DNA of 7,840 nucleotides from Myxococcales bacterium UBA5297 (GTDB lineage: Bacteria > Myxococcota > Myxococcia > Myxococcales > UBA5297), in assembly GCA_002408385.1 (NCBI GenBank), contig DHSB01000201.1, positions 1 through 7,840 on the forward strand. The letters run 5' to 3'. Shown here in pieces: positions 1 through 5,079 of the stretch (positions are counted from its first letter, which is position 1; each line of letters begins with the position of its first letter). The translations under genes were made by a program, and so were the position numbers. Below the pieces are notes generated by a model. That model worked only from the letters and a program-made list of their open reading frames with translations, had not been told where the DNA came from and searched no databases.

Positions 1-747
1 GCCCCGCCGCCGCCCGCCGCCGGCCCGAGCCCCGAGGAGCTCGAGCGGCTCAAGAACGAGGTGATGTCGGCCTACCTGCGCTACCGCGGCCAAGACCCCT
101 TCGACCTCTTCGGCCTGCCCGAGAACGCGACCGGCATCGCCCTCCGCGACGCCTTCCTCTCGTGGTCCGAGAGGTTTGCGCCCTGGCGGTTCGACCATTC
201 CGAGCTCGCTCCGCTGGCCGAGAAGGCGCGCGATCTCTTCGTCTTCGGAGCGCGCGCCTTCGCCCAGCTCGCCGACGGCGAACAGCGCGCCCTGGTGCTC
301 AAGCGGCGCGCGGCCGCCCGCGAGGCCGCCCAGCGCAAGCGTTCGACCGACTTCTCCATCAAGACCGACCTGCTCGACGCCAAGACCCAGCACGACGAGG
401 GCATGGCGCGGCTTGGCCGCGGCGACGCCCGCGGGGCGATCGAGCACCTCGAGTTCGCCAGCGACTGCGACCCGCGCAACGCGCTCTACCGGGCCCGGCT
501 CGCCTACGCGCGCTTCGTCGCCGATCCCTCGACGGCGGGCCGGCTCGCCATCGCCGAGCTCGGAGAGGCGCTGCGCATCGATCCGGCCTGTGCCGAGGCC
601 TGGTACCTGGCCGGTGAAATCTACCGCTGGGCCAACAGCCTGGTCCGGGCCGAGGACGCGCTGCGCAAGGCCTCCAAGCTCGCGCCCGGCGATCGCCGAC
701 CGGTCGAGGCGCTCAAGAGCGTGCTGCTTTCGCAGAAGAAGAAGTGA
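1..747 (+). CDS. J-domain-like and TPR protein, C-terminal part (5' end outside window)
   Basis: The frame is open from base 1, so the gene begins upstream of the window. A short Pro/Ala-rich stretch (bases 1-33) looks like a linker after an unseen N-terminal domain. A J-like module follows: DPFDLFGLP at about 94-120, then a helix and an ARAFAQLADGEQR stretch resembling the last J-domain helix. The HPD tripeptide that J domains use to stimulate Hsp70 ATPase is replaced by Ala-Pro-Trp (178-186). The C-terminal half (about 385-730) has roughly three TPR helix pairs; the clearest is AEAWYLAGEIYRWANSLVRAEDALRKASKLAP, split here as AEAWYLAGEIYRW then ANSLVRAEDALRKASKLAP. The end is Lys-rich and the stop is TGA. 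In myxobacteria such J-like/TPR tails often follow DUF4388/PATAN or PilZ-type regulatory domains, but that part cannot be seen here. The likely role is a cytoplasmic protein-interaction adaptor rather than an active Hsp70 co-chaperone. The internal GTG/ATG at 61-66 is not favoured as a start because the linker upstream reads as coding. Confidence 0.8.
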   Translation, partial: APPPPAAGPSPEELERLKNEVMSAYLRYRGQDPFDLFGLPENATGIALRDAFLSWSERFAPWRFDHSELAPLAEKARDLFVFGARAFAQLADGEQRALVLKRRAAAREAAQRKRSTDFSIKTDLLDAKTQHDEGMARLGRGDARGAIEHLEFASDCDPRNALYRARLAYARFVADPSTAGRLAIAELGEALRIDPACAEAWYLAGEIYRWANSLVRAEDALRKASKLAPGDRRPVEALKSVLLSQKKK

Positions 748-1017
748 CCGCGGTCGTCGGCGGGACTCGGCGTGCCGGGGTCATCCTCCCCGCCCTCGAC
801 CGAGAGGCGCTGGAGGCACGGAAGGTGTCGCGGTCGAGTTGGACTTTCCAGAAATGACGCGCCCACGAAAGATTGTCCACGCGGCGTCTGGACAATCGCC
901 GGTGCCGGGGGGATTGGCGACCGGGCGCAGGCTCGGCCGGCCTCTCGTGCCGAGGGCCGACTGCGCAGTGCCGCCGGGAGGGCGTGAGGCGAGTGGCTCA
1001 TGTCATAGTTGAGCCCT
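748..1017. other. Intergenic region with dyads upstream of the cyclase gene
   Basis: There is no convincing gene in these 270 bases; the short frames running through it match no recognisable protein. A 5-bp GC hairpin lies at 776-792 (CGGGG, 7-base loop, CCCCG), shortly after the upstream stop. It has no T tract, so it is only a weak terminator candidate. A small dyad TGGA-ctt-TCCA lies at 840-850 and a perfect 9+9 inverted repeat at 871-897 (listed separately). I see no strong sigma-70-type promoter and no strong Shine-Dalgarno sequence before the start at 1018. Confidence 0.6.
871..897. repeat. Perfect inverted repeat, candidate operator
   Basis: GATTGTCCA (871-879) and TGGACAATC (889-897) are exact reverse complements separated by nine bases. 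The arms are AT-richer than the surroundings, and the start of the cyclase gene lies 120 bases downstream. A related half-site, TGGAC, occurs at 840-844 inside the small dyad TGGA-ctt-TCCA (840-850). Two half-sites with centres about 18 bases apart would suit a dimeric DNA-binding regulator, and the same sequence could form a 9-bp RNA hairpin. No T run follows, so a Rho-independent terminator is less likely. The symmetry is seen directly; the regulatory role is inferred. Confidence 0.45.
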
Positions 1018-2310
1018 ATGCCATCGGGAATCGCTGCAGACGCTGCCTTCGAGCTGAAGCTCATCTTCCTGCGCGAGCTCGACGCGGGTTACCGCGAGGC
1101 CCGCCAGAAGCTCGTCGACTTCGAGCGCGCGCCAGTCGACCGCGAGGCTGTCGTCGAGCTGCGGGGCTTCTTCCATAAGCTCGCGGGCACCGCCTACGCG
1201 GCCGACCTCACGATCCTCGGGCAGCTCGGCGCGGTCTGCGAACGTGCTGCCGACCTCTGGCTCGACGGCAAGCTCCCCGACTCAAGCGCTCTCGCGGCCA
1301 TGTTCTCCGAAGCGCTCGTGGGCGTCGCCACAGCGCTCGAGTCGGCAGAGCCTGCCCTGCCGCAGCCCCCGGCCCCCGCGGAGCTCCCGGTCGCCACCGG
1401 CGCCGAGGAGCGGGGCCTCTCGAAGATCCTCGTCATCGACGACGACCCCTTCAGCGCCAAGCTCATCGACTCGACTCTCCGCGCCGCCGGCTTCTCGAGC
1501 TCGTACTGCTGCGACCCGCGACAGGCGCTGGCGGTCATCGGCTCAGAGCTGCCCGACCTGCTGATCATGGACGTGGTGATGCCCGGGCTCGACGGGTTCG
1601 ACCTGTGCCGCAGCGTGCGCGCCAACCCGGCGATGCAGCTCACCCCGCTCATCTTCGTGACTCGCCGCGGCGACGTCGAGCAACGCGTCGCCGGGCTGGA
1701 GGCGGGCGGCAACGACTACATCGCCAAGCCGTTCGAGCCCCAGGAGCTGGTGGCGCGGGTGCGCTCGCACCTGCAGCGGCTCGCGGTGCTGCGCGACATG
1801 GCCATCCGCGACGGCCTGACGCGCTGCTACAACCACCGGTACTTCAAGTCGCGCCTCGAGCAGGAGATGGCCCGGGCGCGCCGCTACCGCTCGAACCTGG
1901 CGGTCGCGATGCTCGACGTCGACTTCTTCAAGCGCGTCAACGACACCTACGGCCACGCGGCCGGCGACGTCGTCCTCGCCAATCTGGCCGGCCTCTCGAT
2001 GGCCTCGGTCCGCACCACCGACGTGGTCGCGCGCTATGGCGGCGAGGAGTTCGCGCTGCTGCTCATCGAGGCGAGCGCCAAGGAAGCCGCGGTCATCAGC
2101 AACCGTCTGCGCGAGCGCATCGCCGGGCGCGCGGTCGGCTACAGCGATGCGGCCGGAGTGACCATCGAGATCCCGGTCACCGTCAGCATCGGGGTCGCCG
2201 ATTTGCGCGAGGGCGACAGCGCGCAGTCTCTCCTCGAGCGAGCCGATTCGGCGCTCTACGCGGCGAAAGCCGGGGGCCGCAACCTGGTGAAGGTGGCCGG
2301 CAACGGTTGA
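1018..2310 (+). CDS. Hpt-REC-GGDEF diguanylate cyclase
   Basis: This 430-residue protein is a predicted cytoplasmic diguanylate cyclase that makes c-di-GMP from two GTP under phosphorelay control. Residues about 5-100 form a helical Hpt domain with FFHKLAGTA; His53 is the candidate phosphorylated histidine. A Pro/Ala linker follows. The receiver domain (about 136-255) has the IDDD acidic cluster, phospho-acceptor Asp185 in IMDVVMPG, Thr215 and Lys237 in AKPF, so it looks fully active. The GGDEF domain (about 265-428) starts at DGLTRCYNHRYF and has an intact GGEEF active site (341-345). An inhibitory RxxD site (RTTD, 332-335) lies exactly five residues before it, implying product inhibition. 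The usual Lys of the Hpt HxLKGS motif is Ala here, as in an HxLAGS-type subgroup. ATG at 1018 is preferred; an in-frame TTG at 1009 would add three residues, and neither has a strong Shine-Dalgarno. No kinase gene is nearby. fxsA follows after 84 bases and could be co-transcribed. Confidence 0.93.
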   Translation: MPSGIAADAAFELKLIFLRELDAGYREARQKLVDFERAPVDREAVVELRGFFHKLAGTAYAADLTILGQLGAVCERAADLWLDGKLPDSSALAAMFSEALVGVATALESAEPALPQPPAPAELPVATGAEERGLSKILVIDDDPFSAKLIDSTLRAAGFSSSYCCDPRQALAVIGSELPDLLIMDVVMPGLDGFDLCRSVRANPAMQLTPLIFVTRRGDVEQRVAGLEAGGNDYIAKPFEPQELVARVRSHLQRLAVLRDMAIRDGLTRCYNHRYFKSRLEQEMARARRYRSNLAVAMLDVDFFKRVNDTYGHAAGDVVLANLAGLSMASVRTTDVVARYGGEEFALLLIEASAKEAAVISNRLRERIAGRAVGYSDAAGVTIEIPVTVSIGVADLREGDSAQSLLERADSALYAAKAGGRNLVKVAGNG

Positions 2311-2380
2311 GCGGTCTCGGTGAGGCGCTTATCGTCTGGCCGCCGTCAACGAGTTCCGAACGCGGCCTCTTCGCGCCGCT

Positions 2381-2384
2381 GGAG
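2381..2384 (+). promoter_or_regulatory. Ribosome binding site deciding the fxsA start
   Basis: GGAG lies ten bases before the GTG at 2395. A second in-frame GTG at 2386 is only one base from the GGAG, too close for initiation, so 2395 is chosen. This also places the start immediately before the first membrane helix, as is usual in the FxsA family. Confidence 0.55.
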
Positions 2385-2394
2385 CGTGTGCCCC

Positions 2395-2868
2395 GTGGCC
2401 AAGCTCGTCCTGCTCTTCGCCCTCCTGCCCTTCGTCGAGCTCTATCTGCTGATCGTGATCGGCGGGCGCATTGGCCTCTGGCCGACGGTGGGCCTGGTGG
2501 TCGCGACGGGAGTCGCCGGGGCGCTTCTGGCGCAGCACGAAGGCCTGCGCGTCGTCCGGAGCTGGCGCGACGCGCTCGCGCAGGGTCGTCTGCCCGAGTC
2601 CGGCCTCGTCGAGGGACTGCTCGTGCTCATCGGCGCGGTGCTGCTCTTGGTCCCCGGCGTCCTCACCGACGTCGCGGGCGTGGTCCTGCTCGTGCCGCCA
2701 GCCCGCAGGCTCGTCGCCGGGCGGGTCCAGAAGCGCCTTGCCACGCGCTCGAACCTGAGGCCCACGCCGCGGTCCGCCGAGCACGGACCGGCATGCAGTC
2801 AAACGATCGACGTCGAGGGCCGCACCGTGGAGGAGAAGCCGGTTTCGCCGCCTGACGAGAAGCGGTAG
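2395..2868 (+). CDS. fxsA: FxsA family inner-membrane protein
   Basis: This is a 157-residue small polytopic membrane protein of the FxsA family. The family is named for E. coli FxsA, whose overproduction relieves F-plasmid exclusion of phage T7; its native function is not established. Family signatures are the N-terminal helix with LLPFVELYLLI (residues about 10-20), IGGRIGLWPT, the GLRVVRSWRDALAQGRLP loop (about 50-67), and a hydrophobic hairpin (about 72-101) containing the hallmark LVPGVLTDVAG. Expected membrane segments are about 2-22, 28-47 and 72-101. The charged tail (about 102-157, with VEGRTVEE) is probably cytoplasmic. Length and domain order are normal for the family. It starts 84 bases after the diguanylate cyclase on the same strand; a shared transcript is possible, but no functional link is known. 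The start is GTG, chosen from the GGAG at 2381-2384. Confidence 0.92.
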   Translation: MAKLVLLFALLPFVELYLLIVIGGRIGLWPTVGLVVATGVAGALLAQHEGLRVVRSWRDALAQGRLPESGLVEGLLVLIGAVLLLVPGVLTDVAGVVLLVPPARRLVAGRVQKRLATRSNLRPTPRSAEHGPACSQTIDVEGRTVEEKPVSPPDEKR

Positions 2869-2961
2869 CTCGCCGCGGGAGTGTGCCGGTCAGCCTCGCT
2901 CCGCTCCGCCCGGCGAGTCCGAGGACGGATTCCATGGGAACAGTCAGCCGGATACTCGGAG

Positions 2962-2988
2962 CGCCGGCCTTCGTCCTTCGTGCCGGCG
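2962..2988. terminator. Weak stem-loop between convergent genes
   Basis: CGCCGGC (2962-2968) pairs with GCCGGCG (2982-2988) around a 13-base loop that itself contains CTTCGT twice. It lies about 95 bases past the fxsA stop. No U tract follows on either strand, so termination activity is uncertain; Rho-dependent ends are common in GC-rich genomes. Confidence 0.25.
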
Positions 2989-3071
2989 TCCCGGAGTCCC
3001 TCCTGGAGACTGGCGCCGCACTACGCGCGCCACGACAAGCGGGCTGCCGCCCGTCGATTCCATGCAGACAG

Positions 3072-3093
3072 CGGCGCTGTCCGCAAAGCGCCG
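3072..3093 (-). terminator. Stem-loop directly after the TerB-like gene
   Basis: CGGCGCT (3072-3078) and AGCGCCG (3087-3093) are perfect complements with an 8-base loop, beginning one base past the TGA stop of the minus-strand gene. The position suits a transcript end. No T run follows on the minus strand, so it may act as a 3'-end stabilising hairpin rather than an intrinsic terminator. Confidence 0.35.
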
Positions 3094-3094
3094 G

Positions 3095-3550
3095 TCAGGC
3101 CTCGGCGAGCAGCGCCGAGATGCGCGCCGTGCTCTCGTCCGAGATTCCAAGCGCCTTTTGGAGTGCATCGAGAAGCGCCTGCTCCTCGTCGCGCACCTCA
3201 TGGTCGAAGAGCACGAAGAGGGTAGCGAGCGCGAAGGCCTCCTCGCGCACACTCGCCTCCTCGCCGAGATCGGCGGCGATCGCCTTGACGCGCGCCTCGA
3301 TGCCCTCGGAGGCGACGCGGTCGACCATCTTCTCGACCATGCACGCGAGCTCGCGGGGATCGCAGTTCTCGAAGCCGGGGGTCGCCAGGATCTGGCGCGC
3401 CAGGGCGACCGCCTCGCCGCTCTCGAGCCTCCCATCGACGCAGGCCGCCAGGCACATCGTCTCCACCAGCGCGCGCTCGGCCCGGTCGCCACAGTCCACG
3501 TGGCACTGCCGTGCGGCGAGGAACTTCTGGTGCTTCTTCCCGAAGGTCAT
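3095..3550 (-). CDS. TerB-like helical protein with paired CX3C motifs
   Basis: This 151-residue all-helical protein has a TerB/DjlA-N-type pattern. LVETMCLAACVDGRLESGEAVAL (about 28-50), split as LVETMCLAACVDG then RLESGEAVAL, matches the first TerB helix and its acidic turn. FDHEVRDEEQALLDALQKALGI (about 115-136), split as FDHEVRDEEQA then LLDALQKALGI, matches the second acidic turn. In the family such Asp/Glu clusters can bind metal. TerB domains occur in tellurite/stress (ter) operons and in many stand-alone proteins, and the molecular role here is unknown. There is no signal peptide or membrane helix, so it is probably cytoplasmic. The unusual point is six cysteines in the first half (16, 20, 33, 37, 63, 70), four of them forming CX3C-X12-CX3C. 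No other ter genes are in view. ATG at 3550 is supported by a GGGAG seven bases upstream. It lies 124 bases downstream of the lipoprotein gene on the same strand, so it may be co-transcribed or have its own promoter. Confidence 0.8.
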   Translation of the reverse strand: MTFGKKHQKFLAARQCHVDCGDRAERALVETMCLAACVDGRLESGEAVALARQILATPGFENCDPRELACMVEKMVDRVASEGIEARVKAIAADLGEEASVREEAFALATLFVLFDHEVRDEEQALLDALQKALGISDESTARISALLAEA

Positions 3551-3557
3551 CTGCTCA

Positions 3558-3562
3558 CTCCC
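3558..3562 (-). promoter_or_regulatory. Ribosome binding site of the TerB-like gene
   Basis: GGGAG on the minus strand lies seven bases before the ATG at 3550. This fixes the start and excludes the shorter internal candidates. Confidence 0.6.
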
Positions 3563-3674
3563 GAAGTGTGTTGGCGAGACACCTTATTCCAACCGGAGCG
3601 GATCCGCGCCAAACAGAGCGTCGGGCGCCCTCGAAGCCGCGCCTTTGCCGGGTCGCGAGCGCGCCGACCGCTCG

Positions 3675-4925
3675 CTACTCGCAGACCCGCGGGCCGAGCG
3701 GCAGTGACTGGTCGACGGCGATCCCGAAGGTCCACAAGGGGTCGCCGCCCAGATAGAAGAACGTCTCTTCGGGCGTGCCTCCGATCTTCTGGAGGTTCCC
3801 GGGGCCGGTCTCGAAGCCCGCGGAGACGACGACCGCGCGACTGGTGCCCGGCTTGCGGATGATCATCCGGGTGCTCCGGGCCGGCCGCGCCGCGCTCGTC
3901 CAGTACATGTTGACGTACCAGGCCTCGTCAAGGACCGGGAACAGGCTCGGAGAGCCGATGCCGCAGCCGTAGTGATCGCCGCCCTCGAGCGGCGCCCACT
4001 CCTCCCCGCGGTGCATGACGAAGCCGGTGCGCGACTGCGAGAGCTCGTAGTGATCGGCAAGCTCCTCGGTCGGGGTCATCGGGTAGGGCCGCGGCTCCTC
4101 CTGAGTGACGAGGTGGGCCTCGAGCACCACCGGCCCGGTCGCCGGCATCGGCAGGTGGTCTCCGCCGTCGCCCACCCGCGGCATCTCCCCGACCTGCATT
4201 TCGCACGGTCCGCGCGAAGGCTCGACGAAGCCGATGTCGAGCCGGAAGGCGCCGGACTGCGGCACGCCCGAGGCGACGTAGGTGTCGACGACCACGAACC
4301 AGGTGCCCGCGGTCACGTCGGCGCGCGCGTGGAGGTTGCCGCGGTCGAGGCAGTCGGAGGGGTCGAGGCTGCCGAGGAGGTGGACGTCCACGTCTACGCC
4401 CGGCTCCTCGTAGACCGCCGCGCTCAGGAACCCGTCGGCCGGGACCTCGACCTGGAAGACGATCTCCGGACCGCCCTCGTTGGTGTTCGGCCGGCAGGCA
4501 TAGCTGTCGAAGGCGCTCAGCGAAGACTGCGCGGTGTCGCGGTAGTCGGTGAAGGGGAAGGCGTCGACGCAGGTGCGGCCGGCCGGGCATGGATCCAGCC
4601 CAGCGTCCGGCTCGCCCGCGTCTTCGATGAAACCCGCGTCCGCCTCGAGGCCGGCGTCGGGTTCGAGGCCCGCGTCGGCCTCGACTCCAGCGTCGGACTC
4701 GCCGCCGGCGTCCTCAGCGAGTCCCGAATCCGCCTGGCCCCCAGCGTCCTCGCCGTCTTGACCCGCGTCGGGCCCAGGCGCCAGTACCCCGGCGTCGGGC
4801 TGCCTGCCGGCCGCGTCTGCTTCGACCGGAACGGCGCCGTCTCCGGGGACCGGAGCGAGAACGACGAGGGCCTCGCCGCCACAGGCGGTCAGCAGAGCGG
4901 AGAGAACGAGCACGAGCGGGCGCAT
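3675..4925 (-). CDS. Outer-membrane-type lipoprotein with Asp-Ala-Gly repeat linker
   Basis: This is a 416-residue predicted lipoprotein. The signal peptide ends in the lipobox LTAC, with Cys15 lipidated and Gly-Gly after it, which favours outer-membrane sorting. Residues about 42-110 are low complexity with ten DAG units and one DSG, probably an extended acidic tether; such linkers are common in myxobacterial lipoproteins. Residues about 113-232 resemble a PPC-like beta-sandwich: EIVFQVEVPADGFLSAAV, then DVDVHLLGS, then AGTWFVVVDTYV. This fold often accompanies secreted enzymes as a binding or stabilising module. The C-terminal part (about 240-416), with HRGEEWAPLEGGDHYGCG, AVVVSAGFETGPGN and DQSLPLGPRVC, looks like a compact conserved domain, but I cannot name its family and see no certain catalytic motif. 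Distant similarity to RlpA/3D double-psi barrels is a guess. ATG at 4925 is preferred because it opens a textbook signal peptide, although the Shine-Dalgarno (GGA six bases upstream) is weak. It is divergent from the amine oxidase and lies upstream of the TerB-like gene. Confidence 0.82.
   Translation of the reverse strand: MRPLVLVLSALLTACGGEALVVLAPVPGDGAVPVEADAAGRQPDAGVLAPGPDAGQDGEDAGGQADSGLAEDAGGESDAGVEADAGLEPDAGLEADAGFIEDAGEPDAGLDPCPAGRTCVDAFPFTDYRDTAQSSLSAFDSYACRPNTNEGGPEIVFQVEVPADGFLSAAVYEEPGVDVDVHLLGSLDPSDCLDRGNLHARADVTAGTWFVVVDTYVASGVPQSGAFRLDIGFVEPSRGPCEMQVGEMPRVGDGGDHLPMPATGPVVLEAHLVTQEEPRPYPMTPTEELADHYELSQSRTGFVMHRGEEWAPLEGGDHYGCGIGSPSLFPVLDEAWYVNMYWTSAARPARSTRMIIRKPGTSRAVVVSAGFETGPGNLQKIGGTPEETFFYLGGDPLWTFGIAVDQSLPLGPRVCE
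4599..4802 (-). repeat. 18-bp-period coding repeat (DAG linker)
   Basis: The lipoprotein linker is encoded by degenerate tandem units, clearest at about 4640-4700, where GCGTC recurs every 18 bases on the + strand with TCGA at a fixed offset (GCGTC-N5-TCGA-N4). Each unit encodes six residues of the type DAGLEP or DAGLEA. Units towards the lipoprotein N-terminus are irregular, so the array is diverged. Such tracts can expand or contract by slippage. Confidence 0.65.
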
Positions 4926-5079
4926 GGCCTATCCATCGCACAGCCGCCTGGCGTCGGAAAGGCGAGGGCTCGCACGCCGAAGCGTCGCCCTCTTCACCGT
5001 GGCGCCTCCCCCCCGCACAGCCGGGCTCGCCGCGACGGAATGCGTTCGGGACAATCCCCTCAGGAACAACGGAGGGGTC
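4926..5079. promoter_or_regulatory. Divergent intergenic region between lipoprotein and amine oxidase genes
   Basis: These 154 bases separate two divergent starts and must hold promoters for both, or at least for the lipoprotein. The decamer CGCACAGCCG occurs twice in direct orientation (about 4934-4943 and 5014-5023). A GACAAT at 5050-5055 is a possible -10-like element for the oxidase, but no matching -35 sits 16-18 bases upstream. No operator symmetry stands out. Confidence 0.35.
5071..5075 (+). promoter_or_regulatory. Ribosome binding site deciding the amine oxidase start
   Basis: GGAGG lies four bases before ATG 5080. It supports this start over the in-frame ATG at 4924, which has no such signal, overlaps the divergent lipoprotein start and would place about 50 non-family residues before the FAD-binding motif. 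Confidence 0.7.

Larger units (their letters stand above)
2869..3094. other. Convergent intergenic region with hairpins
   Basis: fxsA (+) and the TerB-like gene (-) end facing each other across 226 bases, where transcription terminators are expected. No gene is convincing here. The region holds two perfect 7-bp hairpins (2962-2988 and 3072-3093) and a direct repeat GATTCCATG at 2928-2936 and 3056-3064. The direct repeat is followed by similar sequence in both copies (GGAACAG versus CAGACAG). There is no T-rich tract after either hairpin. Confidence 0.5.

Noticed and set aside
746..755. Palindrome GACCGCGGTC over the first gene's stop codon
   Set aside because: Short GC palindromes are frequent here; there is no loop and no T tract.
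1605..2855. 416-codon + strand frame overlapping the cyclase and fxsA
   Set aside because: It is an out-of-frame shadow of two recognised families, rich in Arg and Ala.
3095..3550. Tellurite-resistance operon
   Set aside because: Only a TerB-like domain is present; no terA, terC, terD, terE or terZ neighbours are seen, so the resistance role is not supported.
3598..3607. Palindrome GCGGATCCGC
   Set aside because: It is short and isolated, with no second copy, and is expected by chance at this composition.
3584..3612. Promoter-like TTGGCG and TGGAAT on the - strand upstream of the TerB-like gene
   Set aside because: The spacing is only 15 bases and the -35 match is poor, so it is not better than chance.
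4924..5079. N-terminal extension of the amine oxidase from ATG 4924
   Set aside because: The GGAGG at 5071 and the family's N-terminal Rossmann motif place the start at 5080; the extension overlaps the divergent lipoprotein start.
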